Assembly (NCBI GenBank): GCA_041485845.1
Contig: JBGPKH010000018.1
Location: forward strand, 1-32,256
Direction: 5' to 3'
DNA length: 32,256 bases
Source: OMOG01 sp041485845
Lineage (GTDB): Bacteria > Acidobacteriota > Terriglobia > Bryobacterales > Bryobacteraceae
A model generated the notes under the pieces. It did no database searches. It was not told the DNA's origin and worked only from the letters and a program-made list of their open reading frames with translations. The stretch's first letter is position 1. Each line of letters begins with the position of its first letter. A program made the translations under genes and the position numbers. Positions 1 through 9,319 of the stretch are shown here, in pieces.

Positions 1-179
1 ATCCCGACCGCGAAGTTGAGCCCGCCAATCCACGCGAATCCGCTTTCTCTTCTTTTCTCTCGGTCTTCCTCAGTGCTTGTCTCAGCGATTCCGCGGCTCC
101 CGGTGAGATCTCGTTTTCGAACCGGGTTATTTTGCGTGACCTCTTAGCGAGGCGCAGGAGTCGCGACGCAGCCCGCCCT

Positions 180-3100
180 TCAGCCGGCGTCGATCTCGGC
201 CTGCAGCGTGGCCCACAACTCTTCGTTCGGATATTGCGCGCGTCCCGAGGCGAGTTCGGCGGCCGCCTGGCGCGGGGCGCCGCGCTTCAGGCGCGCGCGC
301 ACTCTCTCGGCAATGGCTCGAACGTGTTCCTGCCGGGTGAGCAGCGCGCGCTGCGCTTCCAGTTCCGCCTTGAGTGCCGCCCAGATGCTTTCGTCCGGGT
401 ACTTGATTCGCGCTCCGCCCAGTTCCGCCGCCGCTAACTGCAGGTCGTTCCGCCGGATGTATTCGCGCACACTCTCCGCGATCGTGGCAATCTGCGCCTC
501 TGACGCGTCGCCCATCTTCAGACGCTCGCGTACGGTATCCGAAATGGCCGTAATCTGCGCCTGCCGGTCCAGTTCCGGCTGCCGCGCGTCGATCTCCGCC
601 TGCAGCGTGTCCCATATTTCTTCGTGCGGAAACTTCGCGCGCGCCGCGACCAGCTCGGCCGCCGCCTGCCGCGCATCGTTCCGCGCGAGGCACGCGCGCA
701 CACTCTCCGCAATCGCGGCCACTTCGCCCTGCCGCCCGGCGTGCCGGTGGCGCGCGTCGATCTCCGCCTGGAGCGTGGCCCACGAAGTCTCGTCCGGATA
801 CCTGGCGCGCGCCGCGACCAGTTCGGCCGCTGCCCGCCGCGCATCGTCCCGCGCGAGGCACGCGCGCACACTGTCCGCAATCACGGCCACTTCGCCCTGC
901 CGCCCGATGTGCTGGTGGCGCGCGTCGATCTCCGCCTGGAGCGTGGCCCACGAAGTCTCGTCCGGATACCTGGCCCGCGCCGCGACCAGCTCGGCCGCCG
1001 CCCGCACCAGGTCGTCCCGCTTTACGCGCTCGCGCACACTCTGAATAACGGCCACGATCTGCGACTGCTGGCTCAGGCTGGCCTGGCAGGCCTCGATTTC
1101 ACGCTGCAATTCCGACCACAGGCTCTCGCCCGGATAACTCTTGCGCGCCGCGCGAAGCTTCGCCGCCGCCTCGCGCACGTCCTTCCGCTTCAGGCATTCC
1201 CGCACGCTATCGGCCGCCGCCGCCAGGTCCGTTCTGCGCTTCAACCCCGCCTGGCGCGAGTCGATCTCCTCCTGTAAAGCCGCCCAACGGCTCTCGCCGG
1301 GATAGTTCGTTCGCGCCGCTATGAGTTCCGTCGCCGCCTGCCCGACCTCCTCCCGCTTCAGGCATTCCCTCACGCTCTCCGCGATTTCCGCAATCTCCGC
1401 CTGCCGCCCGCGCGACTCCTGCCGCGCGTCGATTTCCGCCTGCAGGTTGGCCCACAGCGCGTCGTTCTGGTGTCGCGCCCGGCCCTCCGCCAGCTTGGCC
1501 GCCGCTTGCCGCATATCGCCTCGCTTCAAGCCTTCCCGCACGCTGTCCGCGATCGCGGCCTGTTGCCGGAGAGCAGCCTGCCGCGCGTCGATTTCCACCT
1601 GCAGCGAGGCCCAGCCGGCCTCGTCCGGGTATTTGGCGCGCGCCGTTTCCAGCTCCGCGGTCGCCTGCCGGATGTCGTACCGCTGGAGGCATTCGCGGAC
1701 TTTCTCCGCCACCGCCGGCGCCTCGGCTCGCTGCCCCTGGACCAGGCGGAGCGTCTGCGTGGCGCGCGCGTCGGGAGCGCCCGCCAGGAGGCCGGTCAGC
1801 ACCGTTTCAGCCTCCGAGAGGCGCCCTTCCCTCCGCTGCCGTTCGGCCTCCACCAGCCCGGCCTCGTAGGCGCGACGCCGCGCCACCTCTTCTTCCAGCG
1901 CCTTCCAGCGCGGATCGCGCGAGAACCCGGCCCGCGTGGCTTCGATCTGTTCCACCGCTTCCGGAAGATTGTTGGCCGCCAGCTTCGCCTTGATGCGCGA
2001 AGCGGCTTCGTGCAGTGCCTGATCGCGAAGGCCGGTTTCCACCTGTCCGGCCAGGTCGTCGAACGACCGTTCGTCCGGAAAAGCCAGGCGCGCCCTGCGC
2101 ACCGCCGCCTCCGCGTTCTTCCACGCGCCTTCCTCCATTTCCAGGAGAATCGCGGACCTGTGTTTCTGGATCTCGAGCCCGCGCCGCTGGCGCTCAACCT
2201 CATCGTGGAGCCGGCGCAATGCCTCCGCGACTTCCACATGGTGGGGATCCTTGGCCAGCGCGCTCTCCAAAGTACTCACCGCCCGCGTCCAATCCCCAGC
2301 CGCCCGCAGCCTCGCTGCTTCCGCCAGCGCGCCGGCGGCGGACTTCTGCCCCTCTGGGCCGGCGGCAGCCATGCGCGCCGAATCCAGCAGCGCCAGCACT
2401 TCCGCCTCGCCCTTGTACTCCTTCGCCCGGGCCATGCGAACGACCGCTTCGGAATACCTTCCCGATGCCATCAGCTCCTGGATGGCGTCGATGAGATCGC
2501 GCAGTCCGGATGCATAGCGCCTCCGCTCGATCTCGGCTTCGATCTCGTGCGCCAGATCCGCCAGCGCGGCCTGGTCGCCGAGCCGTCTCCGCCCTTCCGC
2601 GATCGCCGCCAGCGCGCCGCGAAGGTCCCCCGTATCGCGCAGGCTGCCGGCCCGTTTCAGCACCGCTGTGACCGCTTCGGAGCGCACCGGCGGGACGTCC
2701 CGCCGCTCGATCCCGGCTGCGATCTCTCGCTCCAGATTCGCCAGGGCGGCCTGGTCGCCGAGCCGTCTCCGGCCCTCCGCGATTGCGGCCAGCGCGCCGC
2801 GAAGGTCCCCGGTATCGCGCAGGCTGCCGGCCCGCTTCAGCACCGCTGTGACCGCTTCGGAGCGCGCCTCCGGGGCGTCCCGCCGCTCGATCTCGGCTTC
2901 GATCTCTCGCTCCAGATTCGCCAGGGCGGCCTGGTCGCCGAGCCGTCTCCGCCCCTCCGCGATCGCCGCCAGAGCGCCGCGAAAGTCCCCCGTCTCGCGC
3001 AGGCTGCCGGCCCGCTTCAGCACCGCTGTGACCGCTTCGGAGCGCGCTGCCGGGACGTCCCGCCCGCGCAGCAGCCCCTGCAACCGCTCGCGCAGCCGCG

Positions 3101-4730
3101 GCAATACCTCGGACGCGCCGGGTTCGTTCGCGAAGTTCGTGCTGAGATGGGTGAGCATCTGCCGGGCGCGTTCCAGTTCCCCGGCCTCCATGGTTTCGCG
3201 CGTCCTGGTCACCGCCAGGTTGAAGCGCTCGGCGCGCACCCGGCGATCCTCCCCGCCCCGTTCCAACTCGATGCGGCTGCGCAGCTCCGCCACCGCGGCG
3301 TCGCCCGGGTGCTGCTTGTCCAGTTCCACCAGAACCGCCAGCGCCTCGGCGAATCTTCGGCCGGCCAGGTGCTCCGATGCCGCCCGCAGGGCCTGCTGCC
3401 GGACCTGGTCCTGCTGGCGCCGCGCCAACAGTTCCCGGACTCGCGGGGAAAGCCGCATCGCTTCCGTGTGTTCGGGATCGATGGCGAGCGCCCGGTTCAG
3501 CCGGTCCAGCGCCTCGTCGAGATCCCCCTTCTGCTGCTTCGCGCGCGCGTCCTCCACCAGCCGGTTGGCCTGCATCGAGCCTTCCAGCTTCACCTTGGCG
3601 TCCATCAGGCGCATCTGGACGGCTGGGTTGGCCGTGTCCAGCCTGGCGGCCGCCTCCAGGCTCTGCACGGCTTCGGCGAAGTGCCGCTCGGCCATCTGTT
3701 TCTCGGCCGCCGCCATCCGCGTAGCCACACGCTCGCGGTTGAGATGCTCCTGAAGCTTCTGGTCGATGGATTCCAGAAGCTGCCGCGCCTGCCGGTTTCC
3801 CGGCTCCAGCTTTTGCGCCTCCCGCACCTTCGTCCGGGCCTGTTGCAGGTCGCCGGCAGCCAACAGTCGCGGGACGTCCCGCAGGATCGCCGTCGCCTCC
3901 TCCTGCTGCAAATCCACCAGCACGGCGGCGCTGTCGAAGCGCACTTCCTCGAAGGTCTGATAGCGAAACTCCCGCTCCTTGGCGAGCGTCCGCTGCACCA
4001 GCAGTTCCAGCGCCTCGGGGCACCCCGGCAGCACCTGGCTCAACGGCGCCGGATCGTGATTGAGGATGGCCATGCGCAGCGCGCTCAGATCGCGCATGGT
4101 CGCCTCGAACGGGTGCTTCCCCGTCAGCAGCTCGTAGTAGACGTCGCCAAACGCGAAAATGTCCGTCTGCTCGTTGGCCTTGCCGTCCGACGTGAACTGC
4201 TCCGGCGCCATGTAGGGAACGGTCCCCACGACGAAGCCATCCATGGTCATGGTGCCGGTCATCCGGTTGGCTGCCAGCGCAATGCCGAAGTCCATGATCT
4301 TGACCTGTCCATCCGGCAGCAGCATGATGTTGGCGGGCTTCACGTCGCGATGAACCACGCCCCTGGAATTGGCGTACGCCAGCCCCTCGGCCACCTGCGT
4401 CATGATGCGCACCTTCTCCATGAGGGACAAGGGAAGCCGTTGTTTAACGATCCGGCCGAGCGTCTGACCTTCGAGAAGCTCCATCACCAGGTACGGCGTC
4501 CCGGCCTCTTCACCGCTGGCATAGATGGTGACGATGTTTTTGTGGTGCAGGCTGGCGGTGGTGACCACCTCGAGCTGGAAGCGCTTGAGCAGCTCGGGGT
4601 CGCCCTCGGCCAACAGCACCTTGATCGCGACGGACTGGCGCACGTCCGGATCCCAGGCCTTGTACACCTGTCCGAAGCCGCCACGCCCCAGCTCCGCCTC
4701 GACTGTGTACTTCCCGATCCGGGATATCAT
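180..4730 (-). CDS. Large Ser/Thr protein kinase with C-terminal helical repeats
   Basis: Probably a cytoplasmic signalling kinase that phosphorylates Ser/Thr on partner proteins, 1516 residues. The kinase domain fills about residues 6-275: glycine loop GRGGFG at 15-20, VAIK lysine at 37, HRDVKPAN with catalytic Asp129, DFG at 147-149 and APE at 175-177, so it should be active. I see no membrane segment. The rest is helical TPR-like sequence. It includes three nearly identical 60-residue units (DNA period 180 nt, about 2520-3060) and, at the C-terminus, about nine 56-residue units with the pattern SVRxCL...AAAEL..AR..YP-E--W--LQ-EID (DNA period 168 nt), plus one truncated unit near 460-530. 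The ATG at 4730 starts MISRIGKYTV, the natural beginning of the kinase fold; a TTG 36 nt upstream is less likely. No good ribosome binding site is visible. It is divergent from a PP2C phosphatase. Substrate unknown. Confidence 0.93.
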   Translation of the reverse strand: MISRIGKYTVEAELGRGGFGQVYKAWDPDVRQSVAIKVLLAEGDPELLKRFQLEVVTTASLHHKNIVTIYASGEEAGTPYLVMELLEGQTLGRIVKQRLPLSLMEKVRIMTQVAEGLAYANSRGVVHRDVKPANIMLLPDGQVKIMDFGIALAANRMTGTMTMDGFVVGTVPYMAPEQFTSDGKANEQTDIFAFGDVYYELLTGKHPFEATMRDLSALRMAILNHDPAPLSQVLPGCPEALELLVQRTLAKEREFRYQTFEEVRFDSAAVLVDLQQEEATAILRDVPRLLAAGDLQQARTKVREAQKLEPGNRQARQLLESIDQKLQEHLNRERVATRMAAAEKQMAERHFAEAVQSLEAAARLDTANPAVQMRLMDAKVKLEGSMQANRLVEDARAKQQKGDLDEALDRLNRALAIDPEHTEAMRLSPRVRELLARRQQDQVRQQALRAASEHLAGRRFAEALAVLVELDKQHPGDAAVAELRSRIELERGGEDRRVRAERFNLAVTRTRETMEAGELERARQMLTHLSTNFANEPGASEVLPRLRERLQGLLRGRDVPAARSEAVTAVLKRAGSLRETGDFRGALAAIAEGRRRLGDQAALANLEREIEAEIERRDAPEARSEAVTAVLKRAGSLRDTGDLRGALAAIAEGRRRLGDQAALANLEREIAAGIERRDVPPVRSEAVTAVLKRAGSLRDTGDLRGALAAIAEGRRRLGDQAALADLAHEIEAEIERRRYASGLRDLIDAIQELMASGRYSEAVVRMARAKEYKGEAEVLALLDSARMAAAGPEGQKSAAGALAEAARLRAAGDWTRAVSTLESALAKDPHHVEVAEALRRLHDEVERQRRGLEIQKHRSAILLEMEEGAWKNAEAAVRRARLAFPDERSFDDLAGQVETGLRDQALHEAASRIKAKLAANNLPEAVEQIEATRAGFSRDPRWKALEEEVARRRAYEAGLVEAERQRREGRLSEAETVLTGLLAGAPDARATQTLRLVQGQRAEAPAVAEKVRECLQRYDIRQATAELETARAKYPDEAGWASLQVEIDARQAALRQQAAIADSVREGLKRGDMRQAAAKLAEGRARHQNDALWANLQAEIDARQESRGRQAEIAEIAESVRECLKREEVGQAATELIAARTNYPGESRWAALQEEIDSRQAGLKRRTDLAAAADSVRECLKRKDVREAAAKLRAARKSYPGESLWSELQREIEACQASLSQQSQIVAVIQSVRERVKRDDLVRAAAELVAARARYPDETSWATLQAEIDARHQHIGRQGEVAVIADSVRACLARDDARRAAAELVAARARYPDETSWATLQAEIDARHRHAGRQGEVAAIAESVRACLARNDARQAAAELVAARAKFPHEEIWDTLQAEIDARQPELDRQAQITAISDTVRERLKMGDASEAQIATIAESVREYIRRNDLQLAAAELGGARIKYPDESIWAALKAELEAQRALLTRQEHVRAIAERVRARLKRGAPRQAAAELASGRAQYPNEELWATLQAEIDAG
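182..1710 (-). repeat. Array of 168-nt coding repeats at the kinase C-terminus
   Basis: About nine full units of 56 residues and one truncated unit. Spacing is exact where the DNA is best conserved: the string cacgaagtctcgtccggata occurs at 781 and 949, 168 nt apart. Each unit has two helices and a conserved Tyr-Pro ... Trp turn. The unit read after RQAQITA is only about 21 residues long, so roughly 35 residues are missing without loss of frame. Confidence 0.85.
2521..3060 (-). repeat. Three tandem 180-nt coding repeats inside the large kinase
   Basis: Three consecutive 180-nt blocks begin at 2521, 2701 and 2881 and are nearly identical at DNA level. Each carries the same stretch around ctggtcgccgagccgtctcc at the same offset. 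They encode 60-residue units containing SEAVTAVLKRAGSLR, GALAAIAEGRRRLGDQ and an acidic LEREIEAEIE helix. The high identity suggests recent duplication or gene conversion. Confidence 0.9.
3061..4730 (-). other. Kinase catalytic domain and non-repetitive TPR linker of the large kinase
   Basis: This is the less repetitive half of the kinase gene. It encodes the catalytic domain, then TPR-like helices rich in Ala, Arg, Glu and Gln. Several lines carry the TPR signature G-x-x-x-x-A followed by a Pro-Gly or Asp-Pro turn, for example near DEALDRLNRALAIDPEHTEA. It marks the boundary before the 60-residue repeats begin. Confidence 0.6.
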
Positions 4731-4822
4731 TTGAGACCGGCACAGGCGGAAACGCCCGTGCCACAAGCCACCACGGTAGTTATGATATCCTACGGCCAGC
4801 CGGAAAGTTACCGGGCGCCCGC
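4731..4822. promoter_or_regulatory. Divergent kinase/phosphatase intergenic region
   Basis: The 92-bp gap must hold promoters for both genes. The only AT-rich patch is tatgatatcc at 4781-4790. TATGAT (4781-4786) could serve as a -10 for the phosphatase, and its complement reads TATCAT for the kinase. No convincing -35 is present for either direction, so the call is weak. Confidence 0.3.
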
Positions 4823-5578
4823 ATGCCCCTGTTATCTCACGGAAGCTCGGATGCCGGCTGCGTGCGGCAGCAGAACGAAGACCGCATTTTTTTCGACGAC
4901 GCGCTGGGGCTCTACGTAGTATCGGATGGCATCGGCGGACGTCGCCGCGGCGACGTGGCGGCGGAGATCTCGACCAACACCATCCGCGAATCCATCGAAT
5001 CCTCGGCCGGTCCGGCCGCCGCAGTCACTTGGCCCTACGGATATCTGCCGCACATGTCCTTGTCCGGCAACCGCCTGGTGACCGCCGTGAAGATCGCCAA
5101 TCGCGAGGTCTGGCGGCGCGGCGAAGAATCGCTCCAGTTCCTGGGTATGGGCGCAACCGTGACGGCCGTCCTGGTCGATGGCACTACCGCAGCCGTGGCC
5201 AACGTGGGCGACAGCCGCGTGTATTGGTTCCACGGCGGCCGCCTTCAGCGGCTGAGCGTGGACGATTCCACTTCCATGGGTTTCCCTGCGGCGGCCGGGG
5301 GCACTTCCGTGGTCCGCACCATGCTCACCCGTTCCGCCGGCTCGCAAGAGAACGTGGACGTGCATTTGAAGGAGGTCGAGCTGTCCGCCGGCGACCTGCT
5401 GCTGCTGTGTAGCGACGGTCTCCACGGCTACGTGGCCGAGGACCGCATAGCCGCGCTCATCGGAACCGCTCAGCCGATAGCCGCGCGGACCGAGGCTTTG
5501 ATCGCCGACACCCGCTCGGCTGGCGCGCCTGACAATGTTTCGGCAGTTCTCGTGCAGTTTTTTGGGCCTTCGCTGTAA
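4823..5578 (+). CDS. PP2C-family Ser/Thr protein phosphatase
   Basis: A metal-dependent protein phosphatase of 251 residues, close to the minimal bacterial PP2C (Stp/PrpC type) length and with no extra domain or membrane segment. Visible PP2C motifs are the N-terminal Asp10 with QNEDR at 17-21, SDGIGG with the metal ligand Asp35, NVGDSR at 128-132, CSDGL with Asp198 and GAPDN with Asp237. It would remove phosphate from Ser/Thr proteins in the cytoplasm. It lies 92 bases from a divergently oriented Ser/Thr kinase, so the two probably act on the same substrates or on each other. The ATG at 4823 opens directly into the PP2C fold. The last residues lie about 15 bases before a TTGACA element of the next operon. 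Confidence 0.95.
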   Translation: MPLLSHGSSDAGCVRQQNEDRIFFDDALGLYVVSDGIGGRRRGDVAAEISTNTIRESIESSAGPAAAVTWPYGYLPHMSLSGNRLVTAVKIANREVWRRGEESLQFLGMGATVTAVLVDGTTAAVANVGDSRVYWFHGGRLQRLSVDDSTSMGFPAAAGGTSVVRTMLTRSAGSQENVDVHLKEVELSAGDLLLLCSDGLHGYVAEDRIAALIGTAQPIAARTEALIADTRSAGAPDNVSAVLVQFFGPSL

Positions 5579-5593
5579 GCGCAAACATTTCTC

Positions 5594-5622
5594 TTGACAT
5601 CCACCCCGATTAGTAGAAAAAT
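5594..5622 (+). promoter_or_regulatory. Candidate sigma-70-like promoter of the TonB/TPR/CRTAC1 operon
   Basis: A perfect TTGACA lies at 5594-5599. Seventeen bases further is AAAAAT (5617-5622, 4 of 6 matches to TATAAT), inside the first unit of the tandem operator-like repeat. The position, just after the phosphatase and 113 bases before the receptor start codon, fits a promoter with a repressor site over its -10. Confidence 0.45.
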
Positions 5623-5652
5623 ACTACCCAGAAGTAGAAGAATACTACCCAG
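5611..5652 (+). promoter_or_regulatory. Tandem 21-bp operator-like repeat upstream of the receptor gene
   Basis: Two head-to-tail 21-bp units (5611-5631 and 5632-5652) match at 19 of 21 positions and share the ending atactacccag. Each holds a dyad: TAGTA-6-TACTA in the first and AGTA-6-TACT in the second. A centre-to-centre distance of 21 bp, two helical turns, puts both dyads on the same DNA face, as for cooperative binding of a dimeric repressor. The first unit overlaps the candidate -10. The cognate regulator is not in the window. Confidence 0.55.
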
Positions 5653-5734
5653 CTTGCGGTGCAGCTTGCTCCACGGTGAGGGAAAGTCCGCACCGGGGGG
5701 TCGGCTTTTAGATTCGCAGTATCCGGAGGGCGCC

Positions 5735-8700
5735 ATGCCACGATTTCGCGGTGCTGTTACCGTTTTTGCCCTGTTGCTTGTAACAGGGTTGCTGCTCAAC
5801 GCTCAACGCGCCGATCGGGCGACGATCACCGGCATTGTCACCGATCCGAGCGGGAATTCCATTCCCGGCGCCAACGTTAACATCCGTAACGATGAGACAG
5901 GCATTGAAACGCCCATGATGACCAACGAGGTGGGTGCTTACTCCTCGCCTCTTTTGGTCCTGGGAAAGTACACGGTCACAGTGGGGCACTCCGGGTTCAA
6001 ATCCGGTGTCCGCTCGGGAATCGAGACGCTGGGCGGCCAGACCTACCGCGTCGACTTACGGCTCGAGCTCGGCACGGTCACCGAGAGGGTCGAGGTCTCG
6101 GCGGAAGCCGAGATGGTGAATACCGAACAGCCCGATGTAGCGCATACCGTGGGCGATCAGTATTACCGCGATCTCCCGGTCGTGATGGGCGGCGATATCC
6201 GCCTGGCGGAAGCGCTGCTACAGCTTCAGCCCGGCTACACGCCGATGCGGCCCAATGGCGACCCGATGTTCCGCGGCAGCCAGTTCGGATCGCGCATTAA
6301 TGGCGGCCAATCCTTCGCCACCGAAAACTTCTTCGATGGGGTGGCTTTCGGTTATGCCTCCGGCCATCAGGACAGCCACGAAAGCTCGCCGCCCATCGAA
6401 AGCGTGGGTGAGATGCGCGTCATCGAATCCCAGTACTCGGCCCAATACGGGCACACCAGCGGCGGCACGATCGAATACACTTCCAGAACCGGAACCAGCC
6501 AGTATCATGGCAGCGCCTACGAGTACCTCGCCAACGACGCTCTCAATGCGCGGGGCTTCTTTCCGGTAGCCACTCCGAAGGCGCGCAACAACAACTTCGG
6601 CTTTACAGTCGGCGGTCCCGTGATCCTTCCCAAGATTTACAACGGCAGGAAAAGAACGTTCTTCTTCGCCAACCTGGATTGGTTCAAGTTCCGGTCGGGT
6701 CCGCTGCCGGGTTTCGGAAACACCACGCCCATCGACGCGTTCAAGAGGGGCGATTTCAGCGCTCTGTTGACGAGCCAGCAGGTGGGAGCCGATGCGTTGA
6801 ACCGGCCGATACTTTCGGGCCAGATTTTCAACCCGGCGACTACCCGCCTGGTCGGCGGCGTACCGGTAAGGGATCCGTATCAGGGCAACATCATTCCGCC
6901 CAACGATCCGATGCGCAGCCAGGTGGCGGCGAAGATCGTTCCGCTCATGGCGGAGCCTTGGCGCTCCGGCTTGCAGTTCAACGTGGGCGGCAACCCCAAC
7001 GGCGACCAGACCTGGATTGGAGATTTCCGCACGATCCTCTTCCGCGTGGATCATCAGATCACTGAAAGATTGAAGGAATCCACCAGCTTCTACTGGCCGG
7101 CGCGTCCGGCCATTCGCAACTGCGGCGAGGTGCTCGGATGCACCCCCACCTTCGATCCGAAGAAATATTCGGATTACATCGGGAATGGGTTCATCCAGCG
7201 CATCTCGACGCACCACGCCACCCAACAGTTCGACTACATCATTCGCAACAATCTGATGTGGCACACCACCGCGGCTTGGGACCGCTGGGTGATGTCCGGC
7301 AGCCCGCTATCCGCCGGCCTGGATTGGCCGGATCGGCTGTGGGGTGCCGACAAAAGCGGGATCGTCGACAAAACGGCCGGCGCGCCCAATTTCACTTTCA
7401 CCGGCAACACACCCTACACCCAGCTCGGCATGCAGTGGATCGGCTACGGGTTTGAAGCCATTAACCGCTGGCAGTTCGTCAACGACCTGACCTGGGTCAA
7501 GGCCAAGCATACGATCAAGGTCGGCTATGAGTACCGCATTCACCAGTTCAACTTCCACGGGTGGGCGGCCAGTACCGGCGGAAGCTTCAATTTCAACCGC
7601 CTCGGAACCGCCGGCTACGACGCCTCGGGGAACTCACTGTCAGCCACCGGCGACCCGTTCGCTTCGTTTCTCCTGGGCCAAGTCCAGACCGCCAACTACC
7701 AGATTCCTGCGTTCACCACCTGGAATGGGGGGTATCAAGCCGCCTATATTAATGACGATTTCAAGGTGACCAGCCGGCTCACATTGACGCTGGGACTCCG
7801 CTTCGATTATCAGATGGCATTTAACGAGCGGTACAACCGTTTCTCCACGCTCGACCCCACCGCCCCCAACCCCGCCGCCGGTAACCGGCCGGGCGCCATT
7901 GTGTACGCCAGCCCGGGGCACAACACTTTCGACCATCCTCCGGTGGATGCCATTGGGCCGCGACTGGGCTTCGCCTACCGCCTGGCGAACCAAATGGTGT
8001 TGCGCGGCGGGTACGGTATGTACTTCGGCGGCGTGCCGTTTACCGACGGACCGACCCCGACCACCGGATTCTTCACCAACCCCACCGCGCCCAACCTGAC
8101 GAATGGGCTCTCTCCCGCCTTCTCCCTGGACGATGGCTTCCCGCGGGCAAATATCATCTTTCCGCCGCTCATCTCCCCCACGGTGGCGAATGGAACATCC
8201 CCCGTCGCCTACAACGCAAATGCGAACACCCTGCCGCGATACCAGAACTGGTCGTTCACCGTCCAGCGCCAGATTGGCAATTCCATGCTGCTCGACGTCG
8301 GTTATACGGGCAATCATGGTACCCGTCTTCCGGCCAACGCCACCTTCCTGGGGTATTTCCAAAACATGAACAACCCCGGCATACTGGCGCTCACCACCAA
8401 AGTATTGCAGGCTGACATCAATTCCGACACCGCCAAAGCCGCCGGGATCGCTCCGCCATATCCGGGCTTCACGGGCATCGTGGCACAGGCGCTTCGTCCA
8501 TTCCCGCAGTATCAGGGCATCAACTGGCACTCCTGGCCCATCGGCAAGAGCATCTATCACAGTCTCCAGGTCAAACTCGACAAGCGATTTACGCAAGGCC
8601 TGCTGTTCCGTGTCTTCTACACCCGATCGAAGCTGCTGAACAACGCCGCGGATAACGGCTACAACAACTCGGCCAGCAGCGGCTTGCAGAACCCGGCCAA

Positions 8701-9292
8701 CGCGCGTCCGGAGTGGTCCACCAGCATCGACGACGTGCCCGACACTTTCGTCGCTTCATGGTCGTATGAACTGCCATTCGCCAAGAACAGGAAGGACGAC
8801 CTAGTCAAGAAGCTGGTCTCCGGGTGGACTCTGAACGGAATCCTCCGGTACGAGAGCGGGCGTCCCCTGACCACCGTTATGACCAATGACATGGCTGGAC
8901 TGTTGTTCAACCCCGCAAAACGCCCGAACCGCGTGGCTGGCACGGCCGCTTTGACAACCCAAGGCGACTCTGGGAGTTTCGATCCAAATAGAGACGTGTA
9001 CCTGAACAAGGCCGCTTGGACCGATCCCGGCCCGCTGACCTTCGGGAATGCGCCGCCGCGCGATCCCCACGTCCGTGGCTTCCCGAACATGGTCGAAGAC
9101 GTCAGCATCTTCAAGGTGACGCAATTTGGTGAACATCTCCGGTGGCGTCTGGAGGCGCAAGGGGGCAACGTCACCAACCGCGTGGTCTTTTGCGATCCCA
9201 ACACCAATTGGAGCGCGGGCTCTTTCGGGCAGGTGTCGCTGCAATGCAACCAGCCCCGGTCGATTCAGTTGGGAACGAAGATCGAATTCTGA
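5735..9292 (+). CDS. TonB-dependent receptor, Oar-like, with carboxypeptidase regulatory-like domain
   Basis: An outer-membrane beta-barrel of 1185 residues, the usual size of the large acidobacterial Oar-like receptors that are thought to import oligomeric or sugar substrates. The order is: signal peptide (about 1-23, MPRFRGAVTVFALLLVTGLL), a CarboxypepD_reg Ig-like domain (about 27-105, ITGIVTDPSGNSIPGANV), a plug-like region (about 115-230) and a long barrel rich in aromatic beta-strands, ending in Phe as outer-membrane proteins do. The ATG at 5735 is chosen because GGAGGG sits at 5725-5730 and a signal peptide follows; the frame is open further upstream but that stretch holds the promoter and operator repeat. 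It heads an operon with a TPR protein and three CRTAC1-like proteins. The transported substrate cannot be told from sequence. Confidence 0.93.
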   Translation: MPRFRGAVTVFALLLVTGLLLNAQRADRATITGIVTDPSGNSIPGANVNIRNDETGIETPMMTNEVGAYSSPLLVLGKYTVTVGHSGFKSGVRSGIETLGGQTYRVDLRLELGTVTERVEVSAEAEMVNTEQPDVAHTVGDQYYRDLPVVMGGDIRLAEALLQLQPGYTPMRPNGDPMFRGSQFGSRINGGQSFATENFFDGVAFGYASGHQDSHESSPPIESVGEMRVIESQYSAQYGHTSGGTIEYTSRTGTSQYHGSAYEYLANDALNARGFFPVATPKARNNNFGFTVGGPVILPKIYNGRKRTFFFANLDWFKFRSGPLPGFGNTTPIDAFKRGDFSALLTSQQVGADALNRPILSGQIFNPATTRLVGGVPVRDPYQGNIIPPNDPMRSQVAAKIVPLMAEPWRSGLQFNVGGNPNGDQTWIGDFRTILFRVDHQITERLKESTSFYWPARPAIRNCGEVLGCTPTFDPKKYSDYIGNGFIQRISTHHATQQFDYIIRNNLMWHTTAAWDRWVMSGSPLSAGLDWPDRLWGADKSGIVDKTAGAPNFTFTGNTPYTQLGMQWIGYGFEAINRWQFVNDLTWVKAKHTIKVGYEYRIHQFNFHGWAASTGGSFNFNRLGTAGYDASGNSLSATGDPFASFLLGQVQTANYQIPAFTTWNGGYQAAYINDDFKVTSRLTLTLGLRFDYQMAFNERYNRFSTLDPTAPNPAAGNRPGAIVYASPGHNTFDHPPVDAIGPRLGFAYRLANQMVLRGGYGMYFGGVPFTDGPTPTTGFFTNPTAPNLTNGLSPAFSLDDGFPRANIIFPPLISPTVANGTSPVAYNANANTLPRYQNWSFTVQRQIGNSMLLDVGYTGNHGTRLPANATFLGYFQNMNNPGILALTTKVLQADINSDTAKAAGIAPPYPGFTGIVAQALRPFPQYQGINWHSWPIGKSIYHSLQVKLDKRFTQGLLFRVFYTRSKLLNNAADNGYNNSASSGLQNPANARPEWSTSIDDVPDTFVASWSYELPFAKNRKDDLVKKLVSGWTLNGILRYESGRPLTTVMTNDMAGLLFNPAKRPNRVAGTAALTTQGDSGSFDPNRDVYLNKAAWTDPGPLTFGNAPPRDPHVRGFPNMVEDVSIFKVTQFGEHLRWRLEAQGGNVTNRVVFCDPNTNWSAGSFGQVSLQCNQPRSIQLGTKIEF

Positions 9293-9319
9293 TCCGCGCG
9301 CGGAACGGATATACTGGAC

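Noticed and set aside
182..1200. Regular repeats that could suggest a CRISPR array or satellite
   Set aside because: The period is 168 nt, a multiple of three, the units code for conserved helices and there are no short repeats with unique spacers.
1470..4919. A long open frame on the plus strand opposite the large kinase
   Set aside because: It mirrors the kinase codons (GC-rich antisense frame), has no recognisable domain and is covered by a clear kinase gene on the other strand.
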